Origin: Arctopsyche grandis
Taxonomy: Eukaryota; Arthropoda; Insecta; Trichoptera; Hydropsychidae
NCBI RefSeq assembly: GCF_051622035.1
Contig: NC_135360.1
Coordinates: 23,759,206-23,823,205 of the forward strand
DNA: 64,000 bases
Direction of reading: 5' to 3'
In this document: one piece after another, positions 43,916-58,600 of the stretch
Layout of the letters: every line of letters begins with the position of its first letter
How positions within the stretch are numbered: position 1 is the first letter of the stretch
The notes under the pieces: model-generated
The model's input: the letters and a program-made list of their open reading frames with translations, nothing else
What the model was told of the DNA's origin: nothing
The model's database searches: none
Made by a program: the position numbers and the translations under genes

Positions 43916-45153
43916 TAGGGCTTCCAATCCCGGGATTCCGGTGTTTTCTGGTACCGTGAATCCCGGTGCTGAAACTAGTCTGAATACCGGGATTCCGGTG
44001 CTGGCATAAATTTCTTTAAAAATATTAAAACAACATTATATAATGAAAAATGACAGTCATAGTTCATTTGTTTACTCTGATCGTTTCTACGCCGGCTCGC
44101 TGTTTCCACGAAATTGTATGAACGGCCTGAATTGTGTAGCAGATTTTGTGCTCTAAAACTGCAACTAAATTTTATTATAATATTTATATGTCCAGTTCTT
44201 CGATATATCGTACTATTAACTATATTAAAATAAATTATTGAATAACATTCATAGGTGTGATATTTTTTTACATAAAGTCAATGTAATTGCAGTTTTTTAC
44301 AAACCTCTTATTAGCTTGCTTTCGCTTTTTCTTCTGACAAAATTTTTATTTTTATATTATTGGATTGTTTCGTTACATAATTACTAGACGGTACAAACTA
44401 TTTGTGAAAAACGAATCAATGAATCGAAGTGATGTTTTTTACTTTAATTACATTATAGGATGTTTTATTAAATCTTACAGAAATCTAGACATGGATGCAA
44501 ACTGAAAATTTGAAGAAACTCTCAAAAGAAGAACGCTAATATGAGAGTATTTTTTACATACCTCCTTTACGTTTCAGTTACGATTACAATTCAGGAAAAA
44601 GTTTGTCTCTTATCCGATCGTTTTCATACTTTGCCATATTGTTCATTTTGGTCATCAATATAAGTAAATGGATCCTCCGCCATTACGATGGTGCAAAAAT
44701 ATCGTGTAAGACGCGTTTTAAATCTGCCCGGCAAATAGTCGTTGACGTTTATCCACCGTTTGTTTATTAGTTTTAAACATAGATGGCGGTAGTAAAATAA
44801 AATTATTCATTATTTTATTCAAAATAATAATTTTATATACAAATTATAGAAGAGGTATGTTTTTAAAAAACTTTTTTTTACAAATTTATCTACGGCCGTT
44901 AAGAGTTAAGAGCATACTACTATTAAACTTTTGTTTTTTCTTAAATACATTTCAATAATAAAAATTATTGCGTGAAGCAATGAGAGAGTTTGCAAAGTGT
45001 AATTGAACGCTTTTGAAATATGAAAATATGCAATTGAACTTTTTTTTTTCTTATACATTTGATTTCCCGGTGCTAGTACCAGGATCCCGGGATCGAAAAT
45101 TCCCAGTACCGCAATCCCGGTGCTGAAGTAACCTTCCGGGATTGAAAGCACTA
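43916..45153. mobile_element. hAT-like element with perfect 8-bp target duplication
   Basis: Ends TAGGGCTTCCAATCCCGG and, inverted, TAGTGCTTTCAATCCCGG; TTTGTAAT flanks both sides (43908-43915, 45154-45161). CCCGGTGCTG/ATTCCGGTGCTG subterminal motifs repeat several times at both ends. The interior (about 44560-44900) includes a fragment related to the TTAA element at 15713. No transposase frame. Confidence 0.8.
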
Positions 45154-46838
45154 TTTGTAATTAATTACTGGTGAAGAATGTGGGAGTTCAGAGTTGAAAA
45201 TAAAAATAAAAATATATTTTGAGAGCAAATATATATTTATATTATTTTTAAATATACATAAAGGTATGACAATATCTAATATATATAAAAAAAATATATA
45301 TAATAGACGAAATAATTACATGAGTTGTAAATTTCTACATAAAATATCACTTAAAAAAATTATAAGCATACGAAGAAAATCAAATGAATCCTTCATTCTT
45401 AATTTGTTCATACGATTTTCACCAAAGAAAAATCCTTGTTTTAATTACATTATTATAATTTACATATTTTACAAAATTTGTATACACACACACGCGTCGG
45501 CGTGTACAAGTGTGCGGATAACGCGCACACCGAAATATTCTGTGACAATTCGACTCTCGTGCAAACATACGGTTAATAGGCCAAAACATTTAATAACTAT
45601 ATACAAATGAAATCTTGGAAAATTATCAACGTGTTCACTCTCGAACCAAACATTAGAATCATCACTGGTTATTTCTTAACAATAATTAGTATTAATATCT
45701 CAAAAATGCAATATGTACACATACATATATGTAGAGAACAGTTAAATGCCATTTCGTTTAATTACGATGAAACCCGGTATCTCGTAACACATCATATACA
45801 TAATATAAGAAAGAAATCTTGTTAAATTTCCTTCAATTTTATTATACACATATTTGCTTTCACATAATCTTTAAATATCAACGCTTTTAGATGGGCATGT
45901 CAAACTTATCTGTGCTTAAAATCAGATGTGCAAAATTCGACTTCAGCAATCATAGTTTAGTAGAAAATATATATATAATATAAAGTTTAACATGCCTATT
46001 AGTCAAAAAAAAAAAAAAAAATCTGTACAAAAATTAAATACTTTTCAAGTCATGGTATTGATGAAAATGGGGACGGATAAAGTAAATGCTATTTTACTAA
46101 TTTGTACATTTTAAAAATTGGTTTAAACCACAAGCTAAAAGGATATAAATGATGAAAAACCTATAGATGAATAAAAATTGTAAGGTAAAGAAATCTATGG
46201 CACACTTGTCAATTATTCGTTACTGTTAAAATCATGTGGTATTGATATAATATACAAATATAAAATTGTAAGAGGATTAATATTATGAAAAAGGGTATGT
46301 TTACAATTACATATATACAGCATACAAAATTGTATCAATACCATTACTGACCTAAAAAAAATAAAAAAACAAAATAGGAGTGTTTCAGAGCTGCAAATAT
46401 AATATAATAATATACACAGCGATAATGATACTAAGTAAATGCTTAAGTATATCATTTTTTTTTTTTGTAAGATTAAAACATATTAAAGCAAAATCGTTTC
46501 AACACATGTTCAATATTAAAATCATGTTTTAATTTTTCATGACCAGAAAAATAAAAGGAAACAGGTCAATTAAATAAATATATAAATACATTAAAAACGA
46601 GTAAAAAAATCTTTAAATTTTATATAAAAAAAATCCAGTCTTGGCATCATCACAATAATAAAATAAAAAAAATATATGCACAAATAAATGTCAAAAATAA
46701 ATCAGTGTCATGTTAATGCTTTCATTTTCAACAAATGTACACATTTGTATATGCGAGGATTTTCTTCAGGACAAATGTCTATATATATTTCGATCTGAAA
46801 TAGTCATATTACAGCAACTACTTGTCTTTTTGAAAATC

Positions 46839-47148
<310 letters not shown>

Positions 47149-47903
47149 GTATACATGAATGTATGTATGTATGTATGTATGTACATAATATGATTTTCGT
47201 TAATTTATGTTGTGTATTTTAAAGGCAATATGTTTGGCATCTCTATAAAATATTTCTTCCTGTATTTATAAACTTTAATTCTATTACGTAATTATTTGGC
47301 ACTATAATAAATCTTCATTATCGGTGCATTGTCTAAAATAATTTCAATAAAACAGTTTCACATACATATGGATATATCAGATAACTATTGCTCCTAGAAA
47401 AATGCTGCTCCTTAAAAAATGCCAATGTTTAAAAGTTTCATATACACGTATATTGTTATTAATCTGTATAATTTTTCATCGTATAATATACATACATATT
47501 ATATATATATATATATATATAGTAAATATATAAAAAGTAACACTATTTTCATCATAAGAATATTTTTATATCAATTATTTACCAGTCCATATATGAAAAG
47601 CAATAAAAGTATTTGTAAATTTTAAGAATTAAAATGCGTGTAGATGAATGTTTTTGAATTTAATAGTTTTTTACTTTAAAAAATCGGGTTTTTCATTGTA
47701 TAAATAAAATATTCATTTTGAGGTAGTTTCTTCATATAAAATACCGTATGGCACAGTTAAATTAATAAATAATAATTAAAAAATAGATTCAGATGCGAGA
47801 AAGCTACGTAGCGTACCCTCAACTTTATAAAATCAACCTTTTAGTCAAAGAATATGGACTGGCAGCTATAAAACATTGACACATTTCACCAAGCAGTCTT
47901 TAT

Positions 47904-47905
<2 letters not shown>

Positions 47906-47987
<82 letters not shown>
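47906..47987. repeat. (AT)n microsatellite
   Basis: About 80 bp of uninterrupted alternating AT. Confidence 0.95.
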
Positions 47988-47989
<2 letters not shown>

Positions 47990-48566
47990 CATATATGTTA
48001 TATATATACAAATTGTAACAGTTTAATATATGTATACGGACATGTAGGATAGCATTGTGCGAAAGACTATACAATTTAATAATAGATAAGTCTTGCTTCT
48101 ATAAATCCATTGTTTGAACATACAATATTTAATATTAAACATGTATTTATATATAATATTATATTAATCATCAATACCCAGAAGAAAAGAGCGAATTATT
48201 GTACAAACAAAAGAACATTTATATTATTAGCAAACATCAATTCAAACTAATTATTGAAAGAAAGTTTGTCATTTGTTTTTTTTTTATTTATTATTATTTA
48301 CAAACATGTCAAAATTATGTACTTCTGAATATTGATGACTTTAGTAACATTTCAACAATGCTTAATGTAAAATTTTTGTATCATATTTTCTGTTTTGAAT
48401 TTCAACCCAGATAGCTTGATCGTGTACGTCAATTATTTACTACACAGTTTGAACTGCCATAAAAGATGACCCTGTAGTCAACTAAAAAAACAACAAAAAA
48501 AAAAACAACACATTCATTAGTGTTCTACATAACGATCAATATACGCATCTGGGTTAATTAATTGTG

Positions 48567-48679
<113 letters not shown>

Positions 48680-49621
48680 TATGTATGTATATATATATAA
48701 AATTCTAATATAATATAATATGTATTTATTGTATAGTAAGAGAGTTTGCATATTGAGAAAATTAAAACGATTTACACAATCAATCGTTGATACAACAATA
48801 TCAGACACACAATAATCTCCATTATATGTAATTTAAATTAAGTTTCAATTCCGAAGGTATTATATTTTGCTACACATTGTAAAATAATGAGATGCCAAAA
48901 TAGAAATATAAAAAAATGATAAATATGAATTGGTGAAAAGTACGCCATGTCATATCACTCTCTGGTAGAAGTTTACAATAAGAAGTGGACGCAAATCCAA
49001 AATATATATATATATATATATATATGTATATCACTTTTCGTAATGGCAAGTATGTATGTATGTATATTGAAATCACTGTGCATATTTATATGTATAATAT
49101 GTATATAATTATAAATATGTGTCCTCTACATATGCAGGGCATTTTACCTTAAAACCTACAAAACAGGTAGTTAGTTCCATAAGCTCCGAATATTTTTCAA
49201 TTTCAATGTAACACTTTACAATTTCTTTTACGGGACACCGATATTCCACTTCCGATTACATTATATAAATACAACATAAATAATATACCACTCCAATCAT
49301 CGACAATCATTCATGAAATAATACAAGCGCACATACACCGACTGTCGCACTTACAAATGAATACGTTCGAAAACATGTATATATGTATATTTATAATAAT
49401 AAGTTATATCACTTGAATAGTTTTTTTTTTATTTGTTTATTTTTATGACAATAGTGAAATTGCGAGGGTCGACTCCCGCATTTAAATTATGAATATTAAC
49501 TAATACGTATCCTTAATATTAATAATACTATTAAGTTTCAAAACCTCTAGACGAGATCCTCGTCCGAGTATAACGCCTCGGATCAGAAATCCAGCTCTCC
49601 ATAGCTGGATGATGGTGAAGA

Positions 49622-52600
49622 TCAAGTTTGTCCATCTTCTAGTGGTCGAAACCTCAAAAAGCCGTCTTGAGCAACCAACATGCTGTTTCCCCCTCTGTCG
49701 TCAGCCTCTGATGCGTGCTCGGGGTTCAAATAGGAATTCTGGTGTTCAAATCCTGCCCCTCTACTCTGATTCTGACCGCCCATTGCAGATGTGAACGTTC
49801 GCTCGTTAGGATTCTCGGAAAATCCGTACAAATCAGTCGACTTTGGTCTGTCTTGAGCTGCTGCCGTCGCGAAGACGTTGTTGATGTTCTTGCCTCGCTT
49901 TTGAGATCCGCTAGAGTTGATCAGAGACGAAGTCGGTGAATTGTTTCTGCCTCTCCGTTGTGAGTCTCTACAACCCTGTGCGACCACACCAGATGGATCA
50001 TAATAATTCCTGATTGGGTTCAAAGTTTGTATTCCAGACGCGTGAAACGATCCATTGTCGGATGGGTAGTTGAAATCGTTCGCATCGTTGACGTGAGGAT
50101 GATGATAGTGGCGAATGTTGGCGTCGTATCCACCACCAGCTAGCGTCATACAATTCTGTTGATTTTTTTGGTTCGCAACTTGCTTATTTCTATGCTTTTT
50201 CCTAGGGTTACTTAGATTATGTCCACTATTGTTCCTGGATGACAATCGATCGAACGATAGATGCTTGAAATTCTGAGAACCTCGGACAGATCCACCATTT
50301 CCACCATATGCCGAATTATTTTTATGGTTTGCATCACGGACGAAGTCAGAATTGTTACCGTATTGAATTACATTATACTCGTGATCGATGACATCGGTTA
50401 CGGAAGGATCCATGCTTTGTATGACCGGTTCACAATTCGAGTAGTGTTCATCGGATGCTGATATATTATCCATGTAACCTTGTAAATGTCCAGGAGGTCC
50501 CTGATGGTGATTCTTCATGAGATGATTCGACGCACTTTGACTGGAATTGGCATTGCTGGATTCCGTTGAGCTACTGTGAGCTGCATTGGCTATCGAACTA
50601 CGACCGGAATAATTTTCAGCTATTGAATTATTATCACAAGTGACGCCCAAGGTGTTCAATTGAAATCTTTGTCCTTCTAAGCCAGTGGAACAGCATTGAT
50701 CCGGAGGACCTTGCAAATGAGGAGCTAATACACCTGCATCGTATATAGGTTTTCCTGTTCTCAATGTGTAAGTGTGTAGATTTGTGTTGGTATTACAAAC
50801 GGTAGGATAGTCGGATTCAAATTGTTCATTGCTAGAGCTTGCCGTGCAGGGGAATAGTCCGAGACCAGAGATCTTATGTCCATCGCTTTTTTCGTGTTGC
50901 AAGCTGGCTCCGATGCTAACTTTCAAACTGATCACCCATGAAATGAGGGTTACTATGCTGATTTCAATCAATCTAAGCGAGAATTGATAGCCCCACTGTA
51001 GCCAATTGAACTTAGTCATGTTCACTTGTATATTTATTCCAAATATGCCGTATATTTGTAAGACAGCGAGCAGTATGAACAATAGAGCAGTTGCTAAATT
51101 GATGTGTATCGCTTGGTATAGATTCTGGAATCCTTGTATGTATGAATGAGACTTCTTCTGCAATACTTTCTTCAGCGTTTTATAAACATACAAATATATC
51201 AGTCCGAGTGACAAGCACACAACTACATAGACTACTTGGCAAATGAGACCCATGATTTTATTGTCGAGATCTTTATAAACTGTATTCATGTTTTCGACCA
51301 TGTGCAGAACAATGCAGAATATCATGTGCATGAGACCTCCAATAATAATCGTCCTAGGCCTGACAACCAAAGCGTAACAACTGCTCTTCAAATTAATGCT
51401 GTTGATCAATAAGAATAGAATTGAGGCTGCGAAAGCAATGCTGAGGAATATTTCCGGAACGTGAAGGAGAATTTCACTCAAAAATATAGGCAGCGAATTG
51501 TTGATATTGTAAGGATCATAACACATGTAAAATATTCTCATCAGGCATACGAGCACAAGTATGAGATGAAGTATTATGAAATAGTACTGAGTGAATAAGT
51601 GAGTGAACTTATTGTAGCATATGATCTTAAAGATAGAATAAACGGCAAGTATTGTAAACAACACTGTAGCAAGATATATGTGTAAATTCCAAGCGATGGG
51701 CCACGTGATTCCAGATCCTTGATGTCTTTGCAAAATCGAGCTGCCACTTTTTGTCTTAGTTGGTGAATTGTCATCTTTATTAAAAGTTGCAGAGTTGTGC
51801 AATCGCTCTGTAGACGATTCAACGTCTTTTTGAATGAAAGTCGTTAAAGTAGCTCCATTTTGATCAGAATTCAACTTAGAACCGGTTTCCATAGAATTAC
51901 CATCATTGTCATTATCCGAATTTTTATTGGTAGCGAACTGCAAATTCCTTCTAGTATTTGATTCTCCGTTAGTGTCAATTATCAGAGGTCTATCTAAATT
52001 GCCCATATCTGGACCCATAACAGGAAGCGCAGATCCTTCTGTCGAAGAATCTTTATCTGAATTAGTTTTATCGAGACCTTTATATGTTGATCTCGATCCA
52101 CTACTTTGAGTCGATTGATTTTTTTGATCAACATCAGACCGAGATATGTCGGAATTCTGGGCATTCACAGGTTTTGCTGTAACAGTCCTTAAAAGAATCT
52201 CAGGAATATCTTCTTTGCGTCCATTAGACCCAGACAAAATTCTTGATATTGTTGGAAAGTTCAAAGATGTCGGAACGTAATCAGTGAAATTAGACTGTTC
52301 CGGAGAACTGATAGCACCCTGAGAGCGAAGATCATCTATAGATATTCCAGAAGGATCCATACCACCGTCATTATTAACCTTAAATAAATGAAGAGCGTTA
52401 GATTTTTAATCAATATAATGATAATTTTTTTTATTTATTTATTCAAAGACATACTTTTTGACTTGGCGTATTCAGTGCCTTCTTCTTTTGATGGGGATCA
52501 CCTGGTATTGGTGGCGACGGTACTTGAGGAGATGAAGATTCCTGAAAATTAAAAATATACACACGTATGAAATCATTGATTCATATAAAGAAAATGATCA

Positions 52601-55600
52601 AAATCAAACTAAAACTTTGTATGAAAAATATGGTATATCTTACTTGACCAGGTCTTATAGGAATCCTTTCATGTCCTGGTACCAACGAAGGTGGAGGGAT
52701 TGGACGCCTATTGAGATAATTTCCAGTTTCGGCATTGGTTCCTATAAAGTAAGACAAAAACAGGTTAGAAACACAGCAACACGTCATGTTTAATTTAAAA
52801 ATACATTAAAATTCAATAACCTCTAAGAGTAGGCTTATCGGAAAACGGATGTCGGTACCCAGCAGGCATCGGTGGCGTAAATAATACACGCGAAGGTGGC
52901 GCATATGATGGCGGAGCAGCCGCACCTGCCAAAATAGATGCTCCATGATGGGCAGGTTGTCTGGAAAATTCGTAATTTTGATTTAAATATGAATATATCA
53001 ATAAAAAAACATGAATCAATTTTTGTATTAAACCAATAAGATGAAGAATTGTTGAATCACACACGTAGGTATATAAATTTATAAGTAAATAATAACATCC
53101 ACATTAGATAAACGATAACATGATTTTTACATTAACCGAAGAGTCATTTTTGCTTATCAGTAATCACACAATAAACTAAGTGAATTGAAACTTTATGATG
53201 AAAGACTTCATATTGATAATATTTCTATGTACATACGTACATACATATATGTATTCATATTGAATATACATACATATATTCAATATACAATTATTTATGC
53301 TAAGTGACATTATGTGCAGTGAGAGGAAAACACTTGCAGATAACTTGATTCGCTATTCGCACGGGTCAGTGAAAGTTGTTGCAATCGAAAGACCCTTCGA
53401 TGCAAGGATGTATTAGTTATGATATCATCAATTGAGCACGTAATCATTGGCGCGTTGCAAAATAACTACGATGTATGTACGTTTTAAGGTTTATTCATAC
53501 TATCAAACAGCAGCATTGCACGGAAAAGACTACCTCTATTCGGGGGCGCTAAGGGGGGGGGGGAAGGTGGGAATTAAAGTTCCAGGGTCCGGACTACTTG
53601 AGGGGACCCGTCTTGGGATGTTCGACTGATCGATATTGATATTTTATATTATTCTACATAAAAATACACATGTCTTTAATGATAAATTTTTATTATTTTT
53701 CGATCCGCGCATCCTTTGTGTCCATGTGAAATCGTACCTGTTATATCATACTTTCTTATTCGATTGTTTCAAAAAATAAAATTTAGCATATAGGTATTTT
53801 ACTAAACGTTCTGATAGATTTTTCACATATTAAAAATATATCAGTATATTTAGGTATGGAATTATTTTTGAAAAATAATTCCATAGGGTATGGAATTATT
53901 TTTCAAGGGCCCGGGATTCCTCTCGGCGGCCCTGCCTTTATTTATAATATACAGCAGAACACGTTTCAGCACGTTCATACTTGTTTGGTCTAGTGTAAGG
54001 CAAAATCGGCTCACATGTACATTACAGAGCGTGACGATACGGTGCAATATTGCTAGCGTTTCTGAAAATATTCATATGCGTATGCGCACTTTCGATAGTA
54101 CGCGTGCACTCGCTACTATGATGTCGCGTCATATTTACATTGATCAAAGACAACCGATTTTGCTTGATACGTTACAGTGACGTACTGCTGTATAATATGA
54201 ATAGATTTTGTCGGCTACTGCCTTTACTTGAATACTTTGGTCACGTAATGCGACACCCTGAGACATATCAGCTCCTGCATCTCATTATTCAAGGGAAGAT
54301 CTTCGGAAGGAAAGATCCCGGAAGAAGGACGTCCTGGCTGAAAAACTTGAGACAATGGTTTAACCAAAATACGACTGCGGTGTTCCGGGTGGCGGCCAAC
54401 AAAATCATCATTGAAAACATGATTGCCAACGTCCAGTAACGGATAAGGCACTAGGAGAAGACTGATGTTACGTCTAGGCCACGTATACATTACGGAACAT
54501 ATGAATGTGTCCATATACATATGTAGGATATACAAAAGAATACTTCGTATTGCTGTTTACGTGCAGTATGAATACACCTTTATATGTAATAAGAATAAGA
54601 ATGCAATTTGCATTTTCTATCTATGGGTTGTGTGTACATAAAAAATGAACGCGTACGTGCACACAAATATACACACTGGTGTATAAAATCAATAATGAAA
54701 ATTGAAAAGGTAAACAAAAACGGTAAGGTATTCGGTGAGTCGTTGTTAAAAGATGTGGAGAAGAAAGTAAAAGGGTTACAGATACGGACAAGTGATGGGA
54801 GCCCTGGGGCACGAATGGAGTAGGTTGCCTTAACACCAATTACATAGAATTCCCTTGTATCGTTCAATGGCATTAACTTGTTAGCTCACAACACCTTTGT
54901 GGCCCTTATTCAACCAAAATGGTAAATTTTTTTTACATATGTACATATAAGTATATACAAAGTGATCAAAACTACGATGAATGTACCTACGCATTATATG
55001 ATAAAACTAATCATAGTCAAACTAAGTTATAACCAGGGCTGTGGAGTCAGAGCATTTCAAGCGATATCGGAGTCGTAAAAAATCAACCGACTCCAACTTT
55101 GTTTTTTTATTATTTTCTTTAATTAACAGTATTACGTTATGTGTCGACTAGAGTCTCCAATTTTATTGAAGTATATCCAATAATAAATTTAAATTAATTT
55201 AAATGATTTTGAAATTACATTATAAATATGTTCTTTGAATGGCAGATATTTTGTCTAATACTTTTTTATTCTCATTTTTCGCATTGATTTAGGACGAAAA
55301 AACAGAAATTGGTACGTGGTACGTGTTTTTTTTAGACACTTTTAAACATGCGAAAAAAAGCATCACCCCCAGCAACTCATATGCATGGTTACACAGTCTC
55401 AAAAATCACCCTCTGGAGTTTTTTCGGTGATTTTTAGTATTGCTTGACATTGATCGATAGCGGTGAATCCCATATTTGAAGAAATGTAGAAGAAAAATAT
55501 GCACAACACCCGAATTCGGTTTGGGGAACACCCTACAGCGAGGAGCCAAGAACATGACGTACCGTACCACTCAGTGTCTTTTCGTCTTCAGGTTACGTGA

Positions 55601-58600
55601 CAATTTTTAATGATTTTTTAAATTCCTTTAATCTAATATATCATTTCGAAAGAGACTTTGTATGTATGTATGTTAGGTTTATTGGTAATCGAAAAAAAAT
55701 CAATGTTTCTAAGACGACGATTCGATATGGTTGAATTTGAATTATTATTTTTTTTTATTCAAATAAATTTAATAAAAAAAAACAAATTAATATTTACTAT
55801 TAGATTCGCCATGTTTAAGCTGTTTATATTACAAATACTGAGCGAAGCAGAGTAAAACAACTAGTTCTATATATTTTTAAAATCGCTATTATTTTTACTA
55901 ATAATAATTTTATACGTTTGCAAGAAAGGTCGATCTTACTAAAATCGTTCAAGTTAGAGTCGGAGTCGATAAATTTTGATCCGACTCTACAGCCCTGGTT
56001 ATAATATAAAACGAATATAAAAGTCTCATAATAACTATTAAAAATGACGTTTTTGTAATATTTATTGCATTCATCGTATTTTTGTTCACACCATTTATGT
56101 ACAAACTATGTAAAACATTTTCCAAAAACCATTAATAATATATCAAATCAACTTTCACTCTCAAGATACACACACAAAAAATATGCTATTCGACCCAAAT
56201 TTGGGATTCATTCAATGTTATTTTTGATAAAAACCCATTAGGCGATTGTGAGGCAAAAGTTCAGGGTTCAAACGATCAGCGACCCAAAAGAAAACATTTT
56301 GATTTTATCAAATTCTCCCACACGTTTTGTCATTCATTAGATATTTTCCGATTTAATCGACCATTACACAGTTTGAATCCGCACTCAAACTCAATATGTT
56401 GGCGAAGAAGAAGAAGAAGCATAAGATCATAAACGAAGTACCGAAAATCTGATTAAACGCGCGCGTGCGAAGTTTAAAGACCTTTTTATGTCATACTAAA
56501 TTACATTATATTCAGCGTGGAGATTCGATCTAACGTCTCTCTTTACATACATTGTAAAAATTAACCTCACATGTAAAAGGTAATCAAATTAAATACGAAT
56601 CTGTACGGTTAATTAGCCGAGCGTGAAAAAATGGTTTATCGGGAAGTAACGCGAAAAGCAAAAAAAAAAGAGGCGAAGCAGGGGGAGGGGCTGACTCGAC
56701 AAAATTGTTTTAATACGATAAAACCACGAGAGGGTTGAGCGGGGAAGAGTGGGTCCCAATGAAAGTTTAGGCAATTACACATTATCACACATTCCAGAGC
56801 CCTCCCTTCAGACCCCAACTTCGCCGTGAAAGCAGATTGGCGAAATTTCAGAGAATCATGTTCACATAACACCCGCCCCCGCTTATCGACAACTCATCTC
56901 GTCTATGTACATATGTATGTGCTCCACCACGGTCACCATTCCGATATTAGAATTTATTTCGGGAAGCCAATCACGAGACATCAATCAATGTTAAATACAT
57001 TGCCTCCGCAGCACTATCTGTCAATTAGACTCCAAACCGAAGATCTAGTACGCTTTGGCTTCATTCGAAGACTTCGTCGAAGTTGCTTACTGATATATAA
57101 GATAGTACACGCGAAGCAAAGCGGATTTAATACGGACCATATTTTCCGTAAACTTGAATGGTATTCAAATGTGTACTGGGCTGAATTGCCAGCTATATTT
57201 CGTATTGCGAACAGTGGCTTTGCAACATACATATGTATGTACATTTGAGAAATATTACATGAATGACTACGTATGTTGAATTAGGCGAAATTAATAGAAC
57301 TATTGTGCTTACAAACTATGTACATATACATATACGCTTGAGTAGTACAAGTCTAAAATCAAATACTAAGTTATATGTACTAAACTTACTATTTAGTATG
57401 TTTATGTATGTACGTATGTATAGGTACTAGCATAGGGTTTCCAACAGATCTCTTTTTTTATTAAGAGAACGTGTCCTCTTTTATGACAAAATTCTTTTAT
57501 CGAATATGTTAAAATGTTCTCTTTATATTTTGAATTTAAAATATTTTATAATGATTAAATAAGCATTTACAATTTTTTACTTTATATACATATGTACGTA
57601 GTAACAATACATGAAGTTTTGTGATCATGAGAAAATTCGACTTCAAGATTTTGACTGATTTGAACTCAGAATCGATCACTGTTCATGTTTTCATGTCAGT
57701 CAGTTACTGAATTGATAATCGATATGACGTAATTCTTTTTTCAAAATTTTAAGTCGCCGGGAGTGGTAGCTCCGCTTATAGGTGTCCTTTGGTTTTTGGA
57801 TTCAATTATCTCCTAAGCCACTTATCGGATCAGACTGAATTTTTTTACATGTAATTGAAATTTTACATTTTATACACTAATATTTTTACCTCAACCGAAA
57901 GTAGTACTTTTTACTCTAGAGAATCAAGGTTTTTTATGTTTTTCTCAGAAAACATTAAGTATATTGAACTTACATTTCACATCTAGTTTAAGTTTAAGCT
58001 TAATACCACGTTATATATAAAATTTAGTGAAGACCCGTCAACCGCAAGTGGCAGTTTATTTTATAATAGTGTTTAATTTGGAGCGATCAAATTTTCGTAG
58101 TTCTAGGATTTTTGAAAATCAACGAACGCTTTATTTAAATATATTATAAGAAAATTTATAAAATTAAAATCTAATCTAACCAATATTTCTTTTTATTGTA
58201 AAGTATTATTTTCCGATCATAATTTTTGTAAATTTGTGTTTGTTTTAAATTAAACTGGCACTCATTTTTATTACCACCTTATTTTTCTGATTTTTAAACC
58301 GTTTCGAATTTTTCGTATAATTTGAAAGTTGCAATACTCTTATAATTTCAAATCACGAGCCGCTAATGATTGTTAAACGTATTTTAAGTATATAATTCAT
58401 TAAAATTACTTACAAATGATTTCATGTAGGCTAAATTTATTATTATATTTAAAAAAAATAGGTAGGGGGGGTATTTTAAGCTTTGCACCAGGGTCCACAG
58501 TGATGATGATACGCCACTGGCTACATTTCATATAAATAAATGGAAGTTTTCTGATGAATATTTTACAAATATGTTTATCTTTTTCAAAAATTCATATAAG

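Noticed and set aside
49609..50461. Plus-strand frames opposite the seven-pass gene (49609-49794, 49715-49939, 50261-50461)
   Set aside because: Shadows of the minus-strand exon 52378-49622.
56826..57248. 140-codon plus-strand frame
   Set aside because: No domain, an overlapping opposite-strand frame of similar quality, and no splice support.
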